Shown here one piece after another: positions 1 through 7,564 of a stretch of 9,198 bases of DNA. The translations under genes and the position numbers were made by a program. Origin of the DNA: Candidatus Aminicenantota bacterium (lineage in GTDB: Bacteria > Acidobacteriota > B3-B38 > Guanabaribacteriales > B3-B38); NCBI GenBank assembly GCA_029880275.1, contig JAOUOQ010000060.1, positions 1 through 9,198 on the forward strand. The letters run 5' to 3'. Every line of letters starts with the position of its first letter. The stretch's first letter is position 1. Below the pieces are notes generated by a model that was not told the DNA's origin, did not search any database, and saw nothing but the letters and a program-made list of their open reading frames with translations.

Positions 1-3000
1 GATGCTGCCCGCACCGCGCTGAGGCTGGGAGCGGAGGAGGTGAAGATAGTCTATCGTCGCAGCCGCCAGGAGATGCCTGCCAGCGATGAGGAGATAAAGG
101 AATCCGAGGAGGAAGGGGTGGAGTTCCACTATCTGCTGGCTCCCACCGCCTTTCTGGGCCAGGGGGGAAAGCTCAGTGGGTTGAGGCTCATCAAGATGAA
201 GCTGGGGGAGATGGATGCCACCGGCAGAAGGCGCCCCATCCCCATGGAGGGTACCGAGCACGAGATGCCCTTTGATACCGTGATTTTAGCCATCGGTCAG
301 GCACCAGAGCTCACCTTCAAGGATGCCCGCAGCAAATTTGACCTCACCCGCTGGAACACTTTGGTGGTGGATGATAAGACTCTGGCTACCAACATTCCCG
401 GCATCTTTGCCGGAGGAGATGTGGTCAGCGGTCCGGCTTCGGTGATTGAAGCCATAGCTGCCGGAAAGAAGGCGGCGGTCTCCATTCACCGCTATCTGTG
501 CGGAGAGCTTGAAGAGTACCGCTCCGAGCTGGAGAAGGAGGAGGAAGAGCGCAGAGCGAAGGAGGAGGTGCCCGAGCCCGATTGGGCGGAGGTCTATAAG
601 GAGCGGGCACGCCAGAAGCGGGTCAAGGTTCCCGAGCTTCCCTGTGATGACAGGGTTAAGAACTTCGAGGAGGTCAGCCTGGGCTACGGGGATAAGGAGG
701 CTCAGGATGAAGCCAGCCGCTGCCTGGCCTGCGGTACTTGTGTGGAGTGTATGGAATGCGTCAAAGTGTGCGAAGCCCATGCCGTAGACCATAAAATGAA
801 GGATGAGGTTGGGGAGCTCAATGTGGGAGCTGTAGTAGTAGCTACCGGCTTTAGTCAGCTTCAGCCCACTGCTTTAAAAAATTACGGCTATGCTCAATAT
901 ACAAATGTGCTCACCGGACTGGAATTTGAGCGTTTACTCAGCGCTACCGGTCCCACCGGAGGACATATTCTTCGTCCCTCAGATTCTAAAGCACCACAAA
1001 AAATCGTTTTTATACAATGTGTCGGTTCTCGCATGGCCAAAGAAAATGGCTATCCCTATTGCTCGGTATACTGCTGCACCAATTCTATAAAATGCGCCCT
1101 GCTGGCTAAAACCCACGACCCGGATATAAAGGAAATCTCCATATTATATATGGACCTTCGCACCTATGGAAAAGGCTTTCAGGAGCTGGTGCTGCGAGCA
1201 AACGATACGAAGGGACTTAAGTTCTTAAGAGGCAGACCTGCCCGGGTGATGGAAGACCCTCAGACCAAAAGCCTGACCGTAATGGTGGAGAACAGCGAAA
1301 CTAATAGGATAGAGCCTTTGGAGGCCGATATAGTGGTCCTCTCTACTGCCGCTATCCCTTCAAAAGGTGCGGAGGAGCTGGCTCGGATTTTGGGCATTGA
1401 GGTTGATAGCTATGGCTTCTTCAAAGAGAAAGATTTCCACCACCCCATAGAGGCAACACGCCCGGGGGTATATATAGCCGGCTCTTGCAGTAACCCTCGC
1501 GATATTACCGACTCGGTAGCCTGGGGAACGGCGACGGCTGTAAAGGCTCTAACTCATATGAAGGGAGCCCGGGTTGCTAAAAAAGAGATAGAGGTGGAGC
1601 CGATAGACACATCTGGCGAACCACGCATAGGTGTTTTTGTATGCCATTGTGGCATAAATATTGCCGGAGTGGTAGATGTAGAGGAGGTCAATCAGTACGC
1701 ACAAACCCTCCCTGGGGTGGTTTACTCTGCCCGTATGCTATTTGCTTGCGCTGATGACAGCCAGAGGGAGATCCAGGACAAGATAAAAGAATATAAGCTC
1801 AACCGGATTGTAGTCGCCTCCTGTACTCCCAGAACTCATGAACCCATCTTCAGGGAGACATGTGCGCTGGCTGGGCTGAACCCTTACCTTTTTGAAATGG
1901 CCAACATCAGAGACCAGTGCTCATGGGTGCATACCTATAATCCCAAAGAAGCAACCGAAAAAGCGAAGGACCTGGTCAGGATGGCGGTGGCTCGCTGCCA
2001 TCTGTTGCAGCCTTTAGAATCGAGGCAGATGCCCATGAACCCCGATGTATTAATAGTAGGGGGGGGAATTACGGGCATGCAGGCTTCTCTCGACCTGGCA
2101 CGGCTGGGGCATAAGGTAACCCTGGTGGAGAAGGAAGAGAAGCTTGGGGGAAGAGTTAAAGAATTGGCCACCTTCTATGAAGAAGATTATGATGGGGAGC
2201 AGCTCATCAGTGAGAAGGTAAAGCTGCTGGAAAAGGCTGGAGTGAACATCTTGACCTCCACCATGGTAAAGGAGGTCAACGGCTTTGTAGGGAATTTCGA
2301 AGTTACCCTGCAATCTCTTCAGCAGCAAGATAAGACGACCACCCTGCCGGTGGGCTCCATTGCAGTAGCTATAGGCTCCGACCTCTTTGACCCCACCGGG
2401 AAATTCGGCTACGGCTCATTTTCTAATGTCTTGACTAATATGGAAATGGAGAGGCTCCTGAAGGAGGGCTCTTCCGAGCTGGCCCTCAATGATAAAGAAG
2501 CCAAGAATATCGTCTTTGTTCAATGTGTCGGCTCACGAAATAAAGAGGAGGGCAATCCCGATTGCTCCCGCCATTGCTGTTCGGTGGCCATCAAACAGGC
2601 GTTGAAGCTTAGAGAGAAAGGTGCCCGGGTGGTTATCCTCTATCGCGACATCATTGCATTCGGCAAAGGAATGGAAGAGCTATATCGGAAGGCGAGGGGT
2701 GAGGGTGTCGTCTTCCTGAGATACGATGAAGAGCATCCCCCGCAGGTTATAGGGAAGGGGAGGGCGACCAGCATCCGATGGATGTTCTCCCCGTTAAATC
2801 AGGAGATAGAGCTCCCGGTGGACTCGGTAGTGTTGTCGGTAGGGATGGTACCTCGAAAGGTAGATGCGGAGCAAATTCAAGAGCAGTTAAAGATTCCTCG
2901 CAGCCTGGACGGATTCTTTATGGAGAGACACTCCAAGCTGGGTCCGGTAGAGACCTCCACTGAGGGGATTTATATATGTGGCTGTGCTCAATCGCCAAAG

Positions 3001-3333
3001 GACATCACCGATTCCGTAGCTCAGGCTTCGGCGGCCGCAAGTAAGATAGCGGTGATGGCTTCCAAGGAATTTGTCGAGCTGGAGCCAACTACCTGTGTGG
3101 TGCGAGAGGACCTCTGCCGAGGCTGCGGCAACTGCCAGGAGGTGTGCCAGTTCCATGCCCCCGAGCTGGTGGAAACGCCTGAAGGTGACTATGTCTCCCG
3201 CATAAACGAAGCTTTATGCAAGGGGTGTGGTACCTGTGCCTCTCTCTGCCCCACCGGGGCAATAGTAGCTCGACACTTCACCGACCGGCAGATAGATAAA
3301 ATGGTTGAAGCTATGCTGACTGGCTCTTTATAG
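1..3333 (+). CDS. GltD-type NAD(P)H oxidoreductase / half-HdrA / HdrA triple fusion (5' partial)
   Basis: The frame is open from base 1 (first codons read DAARTALRLGAEEV), so the gene begins upstream; the GTG at 40 is only an internal codon. About 1110 residues are visible, numbered here from the first codon. Residues 1-165 are the C-terminal part of a GltD/NfnB-like NAD(P)H-FAD oxidoreductase (AIGQAPE; GIFAGGD, the FAD motif). A Glu/Lys/Arg-rich linker follows at about 168-205. Next is a dense Cys array (nt 721-771, CX2CX2CX2CX2CX3C). The C-terminal half of an HdrA spans about 258-520, with the cluster motif CX13CX3CC. A nearly whole HdrA spans 540-1095: N-terminal Cys-rich domain (VFVCHCGIN), FAD fold (GGGITG), a CX12CX3CC motif, and two CX2CX2CX3C ferredoxin sites near the end. 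This second HdrA lacks the inserted ferredoxin and the usual DCSxC loop. By family knowledge HdrA binds FAD and [4Fe-4S] clusters in the cytoplasm and can bifurcate electrons. NAD(P)H as donor is inference. Confidence 0.93.
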   Translation, partial: DAARTALRLGAEEVKIVYRRSRQEMPASDEEIKESEEEGVEFHYLLAPTAFLGQGGKLSGLRLIKMKLGEMDATGRRRPIPMEGTEHEMPFDTVILAIGQAPELTFKDARSKFDLTRWNTLVVDDKTLATNIPGIFAGGDVVSGPASVIEAIAAGKKAAVSIHRYLCGELEEYRSELEKEEEERRAKEEVPEPDWAEVYKERARQKRVKVPELPCDDRVKNFEEVSLGYGDKEAQDEASRCLACGTCVECMECVKVCEAHAVDHKMKDEVGELNVGAVVVATGFSQLQPTALKNYGYAQYTNVLTGLEFERLLSATGPTGGHILRPSDSKAPQKIVFIQCVGSRMAKENGYPYCSVYCCTNSIKCALLAKTHDPDIKEISILYMDLRTYGKGFQELVLRANDTKGLKFLRGRPARVMEDPQTKSLTVMVENSETNRIEPLEADIVVLSTAAIPSKGAEELARILGIEVDSYGFFKEKDFHHPIEATRPGVYIAGSCSNPRDITDSVAWGTATAVKALTHMKGARVAKKEIEVEPIDTSGEPRIGVFVCHCGINIAGVVDVEEVNQYAQTLPGVVYSARMLFACADDSQREIQDKIKEYKLNRIVVASCTPRTHEPIFRETCALAGLNPYLFEMANIRDQCSWVHTYNPKEATEKAKDLVRMAVARCHLLQPLESRQMPMNPDVLIVGGGITGMQASLDLARLGHKVTLVEKEEKLGGRVKELATFYEEDYDGEQLISEKVKLLEKAGVNILTSTMVKEVNGFVGNFEVTLQSLQQQDKTTTLPVGSIAVAIGSDLFDPTGKFGYGSFSNVLTNMEMERLLKEGSSELALNDKEAKNIVFVQCVGSRNKEEGNPDCSRHCCSVAIKQALKLREKGARVVILYRDIIAFGKGMEELYRKARGEGVVFLRYDEEHPPQVIGKGRATSIRWMFSPLNQEIELPVDSVVLSVGMVPRKVDAEQIQEQLKIPRSLDGFFMERHSKLGPVETSTEGIYICGCAQSPKDITDSVAQASAAASKIAVMASKEFVELEPTTCVVREDLCRGCGNCQEVCQFHAPELVETPEGDYVSRINEALCKGCGTCASLCPTGAIVARHFTDRQIDKMVEAMLTGSL

Positions 3334-3346
3334 CTTGGAGTGATAC

Positions 3347-3784
3347 ATGGCGAAGAAGAAAAAACAAGAGGAATTTGAACCTAAAATAGTAGTTTTTGCC
3401 TGTAATTGGTGCTCCTATGCAGGAGCAGATACGGCTGGGGTAAGCAAAATACAATACCCTCACAATGTCAGACTGATAAGGGTGATGTGCTCCGGGAGGG
3501 TCAACCCCGCCTTTGTTATCAAGGCTTTCGAACGGGGGGCAGATGGGGTTATGGTCTCCGGCTGTCATTTCGGAGATTGCCACTACATGTTTGGCAACTA
3601 CCAGGCCAAAGAGCGGTTTGAAGTGTTAAAGAGTCTCATTCATCTTCTTGGTCTGGAAAAGGAGAGGTTGAGGTTGGAATGGGTCTCTGCTGCTGAGGGT
3701 GGAAGATTTGCTCAGGTGGTAAAGGAGTTTGTTGAGGATGTGAAGAAAGTGGGTAGGAGCCCCTTAGCCCTCACTAACATATAA
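3347..3784 (+). CDS. mvhD: MvhD/FlpD-type hydrogenase or Hdr iron-sulfur subunit
   Basis: This 145-residue protein matches the MvhD/FlpD/VhuD family, whose members carry a [2Fe-2S] cluster and connect an electron-donating module to HdrA. The family signature Cys residues are all present: FACNWCSYAGAD (C19, C22), VMCSGR (C48) and GCHFGDCHY (C73, C78). The tail SAAEGGRFAQVV is also typical. The N-terminus adds a short lysine-rich stretch (MAKKKKQ). The ATG is preceded by GGAG at 3337-3340, 6 bases upstream, and the gene starts 13 bases after gene 1 stops. Gene 1 lacks an MvhD domain, whereas the HdrA at 4954 ends in one, so this subunit is probably the split-off MvhD partner of gene 1. All Cys positions are Cys, unlike the Sec-containing VhuD of some methanogens. 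No MvhA or MvhG hydrogenase subunits are adjacent. Confidence 0.93.
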   Translation: MAKKKKQEEFEPKIVVFACNWCSYAGADTAGVSKIQYPHNVRLIRVMCSGRVNPAFVIKAFERGADGVMVSGCHFGDCHYMFGNYQAKERFEVLKSLIHLLGLEKERLRLEWVSAAEGGRFAQVVKEFVEDVKKVGRSPLALTNI

Positions 3785-3802
3785 CAAAAAGGGTGAGTTC
3801 AG

Positions 3803-4948
3803 ATGGTCGTGAAAGAAGAACTGCTCAAGAAAACACAGGCGTATTACTGCCTTGATTGTGGTAAATGCACCAGTGTTTGTCCTATATCCCGCTTCAATGG
3901 GGGGTTCTCTCCCCGAAGGATTCTCATAGGCAGCCTCACCGGAAGATACGAAGAGACTTTGAAGGATGAAAAACTTTACACCTGTCTGACCTGCGGCCTG
4001 TGCGGTACCAGGTGCCCATCGGATGTAAAGTTTGTAGAATTTATCAAAAGCTCCCGCTTTGAGGGGCAAAAGCTGGGGAATCTGGTTCCCTGCTCTCATG
4101 GCGGCGCCATCCAGTCTCTGATGCGGATAATGACTTCCCCCTCTTTGGAGCAAAGGCGGCTGGACTGGGTTCCTCGTGGGGCTCAGGTTGCAGAGAAAGG
4201 TGAGGTGGCATACTTTGTTGGCTGCCTCCCTTATTTCGATGCCTTTTTCACCGATTTAGAGGTGAATAGCCTCAAAATTGCCAAAGCGGCGATGAAGATT
4301 TTAAATCGGGCGGATGTGGAGCCTGTCTTGCTGAAGAACGAAAGATGCTGTGGACATGACCTCCTGTGGGCGGGAGACCTTGACAACTTTAAGAAGCTTG
4401 CTGAACATAATATCAATGCCATAGAGGAGAGCGGAGCCAAAACTGTTATCACCACCTGCGCCGAGTGTTACCGCACCTTCAAGATTGACTACCCCACTTA
4501 TATAGGACCACTCTCCTTTAAGGTGCTTCATATTACGGAGTTTTTAATCGACAGCGTTTCTCAAGGAAAACTCAATTTTAAGAAAACGCGCAAGAAGGTC
4601 ACCTTTCAAGACCCTTGCCGATTAGGAAGGCACTTGGGTATGTATGATCAGCCCAGAATGGTTCTCAGCAGTGTCCCAGGACTTTCTCTGGTGGAAATGG
4701 AGAGGAACCAGCAGAGCGCCATCTGTTGTGGAACCAGCGGCTGGATGAACTGCGACGCTATTTCCAAGCGTATACAATCTTACCGCTTGAAAAGCGCCCA
4801 GCAGACAGGTGCCGACTCTCTGGTTACTGGCTGCCCCAAGTGCTATATACATTTTAAATGCGCCATGAAAGACCCCAAAATGGGGAAAGAATTAGAAATA
4901 GAGATAAAAGATTTGACTTCAATTATGGCTGATGCCTTAGGGAGGTAG
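3803..4948 (+). CDS. HdrC-HdrB fusion (HdrD-like iron-sulfur subunit)
   Basis: The 381-residue protein has an HdrC-like N-terminus with two ferredoxin-type [4Fe-4S] motifs (C16-C19-C22-C26-P and C61-C64-C67-C71-P). It is followed by an HdrB-like part with two CCG cysteine-rich domains: C141, CCG at 182-184, CAEC at 219-222; then C272, CCG at 308-310, CPKC at 344-347. In HdrB these CCG motifs hold non-cubane [4Fe-4S] clusters that reduce the CoM-S-S-CoB disulfide. In bacteria the substrate is usually unknown, so the acceptor here is unassigned. HdrC and HdrB are separate genes in many methanogens; a fused order C then B is known from HdrD and is common in bacteria. No membrane segment is visible, so it is likely cytoplasmic with the neighbouring HdrA proteins. 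The ATG follows GGGTGA (3791-3796) and lies 18 bases after the mvhD stop. It is the only HdrB/HdrC in the window and may serve both HdrA proteins. Confidence 0.93.
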   Translation: MVVKEELLKKTQAYYCLDCGKCTSVCPISRFNGGFSPRRILIGSLTGRYEETLKDEKLYTCLTCGLCGTRCPSDVKFVEFIKSSRFEGQKLGNLVPCSHGGAIQSLMRIMTSPSLEQRRLDWVPRGAQVAEKGEVAYFVGCLPYFDAFFTDLEVNSLKIAKAAMKILNRADVEPVLLKNERCCGHDLLWAGDLDNFKKLAEHNINAIEESGAKTVITTCAECYRTFKIDYPTYIGPLSFKVLHITEFLIDSVSQGKLNFKKTRKKVTFQDPCRLGRHLGMYDQPRMVLSSVPGLSLVEMERNQQSAICCGTSGWMNCDAISKRIQSYRLKSAQQTGADSLVTGCPKCYIHFKCAMKDPKMGKELEIEIKDLTSIMADALGR

Positions 4949-4956
4949 GATAATTG
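4940..4956 (+). promoter_or_regulatory. Shine-Dalgarno and TTG start of the Sec-HdrA gene
   Basis: GGGAGG at 4940-4945 sits 8 bases before a TTG at 4954 and overlaps the last codons and stop of the upstream HdrCB gene. No ATG or GTG in this frame lies nearby, and the conserved HdrA N-terminus (RIGVFVCYCG) starts only 12 codons later, so TTG is the best start. The 5-base gap suggests translational coupling to HdrCB. Confidence 0.75.
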
Positions 4957-7359
4957 GCAATCGAAAGGTCTGAATCTGACGAGTTGAGGATTGGTGTTTT
5001 TGTCTGCTATTGTGGGCTTAACATCTCTGGGACTGTCGATTGCGAGGCGGTGGCTGAGTATGCTCAAGGGCTGAAGGATGTGGTAGCAGCCAGCACTAAT
5101 CGCTATACCTGCTCGGAACCCGGACAGCAGGAGATCAAAAACGACATAAAGGAGCATAATCTCAACCGCGTGGTCGTCGCATCGTGTTCCCCCAGAATGC
5201 ATGAGCCAACCTTCAGGGTTGCCTGTCAGGAAGCAGGGCTCAATCCCTATTTGCTGGAGATGGTGAACCTGCGAGAGCACTGCAGCTGGGTCCATATTCA
5301 CGAGCCAGAGAAGGCGACCGAAAAAGCCAAAGATATGGTGAGAATGGGTGTGTCTCGCGCCCGCTTCCTCCAGCCTCAGATTGAGAAGGAGGTTCCGGTA
5401 GCAAGAAGCACCATGGTAATCGGGGGTGGAATTGCCGGCATACAGGCCTCTCTCGACCTCGCCAATGCCGGGTATCAGGTATATCTGATAGAGAAGAAGC
5501 CCAGCATTGGCGGTGTGATGGCTCAGATAGACAAGACATTCCCCACTATGGACTGTTCCATCTGAATATTGGGACCGAAGATGACGGATGTCGGTCGACA
5601 TCCCCGGATCGAGCTTATGACCCTGAGCGAGGTGGCAGATGTCCAGGGGTATATAGGGAACTTCAGGGTCAAGGTTCTTCGCAAAGCCCGCTATGTGGAC
5701 GAAAAAGAGTGTACCGCCTGCGGAGATTGCATTGATATTTGCCCGGTTATAAAACCCAACGAGTTCGACCTTGGTCTCTCCACCCGTAGGGCGATTTACC
5801 AACCCTTTCCCCAGGCTGTACCAGCGGCTTTTGCGCTGAATATGGAAGAATGCCTGGGCAATAACCCCATTGCCTGCGGCAAGTGTCTGGAGAAGTGCGA
5901 GAAGGAGTGTATCGATTACGATATGCAGGATGAGGAGGTGGAGATTAAGGTAGGGACTATTATTGTGGCTACCGGGATGGATGTCTACGACCCCACAGAA
6001 CTCGATGAATTCGGCTACACACGCTTTGAGAATGTAATCACCAGCCTGGAATTCGAACGGCTGATAAACTCCGGTGGACCCACCGAAGGGCATCTCATCC
6101 GACCCACCGACTGGCAGCTGCCCAAAAGGGTCGCCTTCATACAGTGTATCGGCTCCCGTTCAGAAAAGAGGGGGAACCCTTATTGCAGCAATGTGTGCTG
6201 TATGAACACCATCAAGGATTCACTCCTCATAAAGGACCATTGGCCCGAGGTAGAGATAAAGGTCTTCTACATGGATATAAGGGCTTTCGGCAAGGGATTT
6301 GAAGACCTTTATAAACGCAGCAAAGCTAATGGAGTTATGTACATCAGGGGTATTCCCGGTGACATAAGAGAGGACCCAGAGACCAAGAACCTCATCCTTT
6401 TGGCTGAAGATAGTAATTCCGGCAAAGTGGTAGAGCATGAGGCGGACATGGTCATCCTCTCCATCGGGCTGATTCCCAGCGCCGAAAATAGCCTTATTCG
6501 ACAGCTCCTGACTCTCTCCCGCACCTCGGATGGCTTCTTCATGGAAGCTCACCCCAAACTTCAACCCGTTGATGCTCCCACCAAAGGGGTCTTCTTTGCC
6601 GGCTGTGCCGAGTCTCCCAAGGATATCAAAGACAGCGTCACCCAGGCCTCGGCAGCAGCTTCCAGGGCAAACATACTGATGAGCGCCGGCAAGTTCACTG
6701 TGGAGGCGATTACCTCTCTGATAAACGAAGAGCTATGTAAGGCTTGCGGTGTCTGCGCCAGGGTATGCCCCTATCATGCTATTGAATTTGACAAGGAGAA
6801 GAAGCTCCCTGCGCGGGTTATCGAAGCCAGCTGTGCCGGTTGTGGAACCTGCGGGGCTGAATGTGCTTTTGATGCTGTTATTATGCGTCACTTCACCGAC
6901 CAGCAAATTCTCGGCCAGGTGGAGGCCATCCTGGAGGAAAATCCTCAGGATAAGGTGGTGGTATTTGCCTGTAACTGGTGTTCCTATGCGGGAGCAGACT
7001 TTGCAGGGATTTCACGCCTCCAGTACCCTTCCAGCATTAGAATCATCAGGACCATGTGCAGCGGGCGGGTAGATGAGAACTTTGTCCTTCATGCCTTTAA
7101 GCTGGGTGCTCCAGTTGTTCTGGTATCCGGTTGCCATTTCGCCGACTGCCATTATATAAATGCCAATCGCTGGACCCAGAAACGGGTGGAGAAGTTGTGG
7201 GACAAGCTGGAAAAGAAGGGCATTCGTCCAGAACGCTTACAGCTGGAGTGGATTAGTGCAGCTGAGGGTTTAAAATTCGCCAAGGTAATGAAAGAGATGG
7301 AGGAGCTCAGACAAGGTGTCACACTGGAAGAGATAGAATACACGCGGAAGGAGCTCTGA
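4954..7359 (+). CDS. hdrA: Selenocysteine-containing HdrA fused to MvhD
   Basis: Read through the TGA at 5563-5565, this is one 801-residue protein with Sec at 204. Residues 12-140 form the Cys-rich HdrA N-terminal domain (VFVCYCG, VVASCSPRMHEP). FAD-binding GGGIAG is at 157-162. The DCSI-Sec-ILGPKM loop follows at 200-210; the Sec position is normally Cys in HdrA. The inserted ferredoxin domain is at about 250-320 (C253, C256, C259, C263; then C300, C308, C311, C315, C319). The CX12CX3CC cluster motif is at 398-416 and the second FAD segment (GVFFAGC) at 545-551. Two C-terminal ferredoxin sites lie at 595-605 and 627-637. An MvhD domain occupies about 667-790 (FACNWC, MCSGR, GCHFADCHY). By family knowledge HdrA is the FAD-bearing, potentially electron-bifurcating core, and MvhD its [2Fe-2S] link to a donor. 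Without readthrough the protein would stop at 203 residues, inside the FAD domain. Automated annotation would probably split it into two genes (4954-5565 and 5569-7359). Selenoprotein HdrA is known in some methanogens and anaerobic bacteria. Confidence 0.9.
5563..5565 (+). other. In-frame TGA read as selenocysteine (Sec204)
   Basis: The codons around the site read Asp-Cys-Ser-Ile-TGA-Ile-Leu-Gly-Pro-Lys-Met. The HdrA family has DCSICILxPKM here, so TGA replaces exactly the conserved Cys. The downstream frame is unshifted and fully conserved to 7359. A hairpin suitable for Sec insertion follows. A sequencing error or a decayed gene is possible but would not explain this exact match. Confidence 0.88.
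5586..5603 (+). promoter_or_regulatory. Probable bacterial SECIS hairpin
   Basis: GGATGTC (5586-5592) pairs perfectly with GACATCC (5597-5603) around a GGTC tetraloop (5593-5596). The loop begins 27 bases after the UGA, within the distance typical of bacterial SECIS elements. The loop contains GGUC, as in the E. coli fdhF SECIS loop, which SelB recognises. The bulged U seen in the fdhF upper stem is not evident. An alternative pairing GACCG (5573-5577) with CGGTC (5592-5596) would compete but is weaker. The element lies inside the coding region. Confidence 0.72.
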
Positions 7360-7414
7360 GTTTTCAGATAGCAACAAAAACCGATAATAAGAATAACCTT
7401 TTGGATAGAGGAAA

Positions 7415-7564
7415 ATGGCTGAAGAGGCCGATTTTAAGTGTCTCCGTTGTGGGCATCAGTTTAAAGCCCCATATTCCCCCAAGGATGAGCCTCAGGAGAG
7501 AGCCTGCCCCCAATGCGGGAGCAATAGCGTGCGGAGAATAAAAGAGAAGGCTAAAGGCAAGTAA
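7415..7564 (+). CDS. Small FmdB-like zinc ribbon protein
   Basis: This 49-residue ORF reads from ATG at 7415 to TAA at 7562-7564. It begins MAEEADFKCLRCGHQF and carries two CXXC knuckles (C9-C12 and C31-C34, spaced by 18 residues), then an Arg/Lys-rich tail. The spacing, the xYxCxxCGHxF start and the ERxCPxCGS second knuckle resemble the FmdB/CxxC zinc ribbon family, members of which have been called putative regulatory proteins without firm evidence. AGAGG (7407-7411) sits just upstream at short spacing. It follows the HdrA-MvhD gene by 55 bases on the same strand with no evident terminator between, so it is probably the last gene of the operon. It could bind Zn(II), or be a metal or iron-sulfur handling accessory; the function is unknown. 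Confidence 0.82.
   Translation: MAEEADFKCLRCGHQFKAPYSPKDEPQERACPQCGSNSVRRIKEKAKGK

Noticed and set aside
2059..2066. Run of eight G as a possible slippage or frameshift site
   Set aside because: It encodes the Gly-rich FAD-binding motif (GGGITG) in an uninterrupted frame, so neither a sequencing slip nor programmed frameshifting needs to be invoked.
5563..5565. TGA as a true stop, making gene 4 two genes or a pseudogene
   Set aside because: The TGA replaces exactly the conserved Cys of HdrA, the frame continues without decay, and a split here would cut the FAD domain. A weak restart (GGGA at 5571-5574 before ATG at 5581) cannot be fully excluded but would yield a protein without the FAD-binding GxGxxG.
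4843..6093. 416-codon ORF on the minus strand opposite genes 3 and 4
   Set aside because: It is antisense to strongly conserved Hdr coding sequence, its translation resembles no known protein family, and it has no convincing start context. It is a codon-bias shadow.
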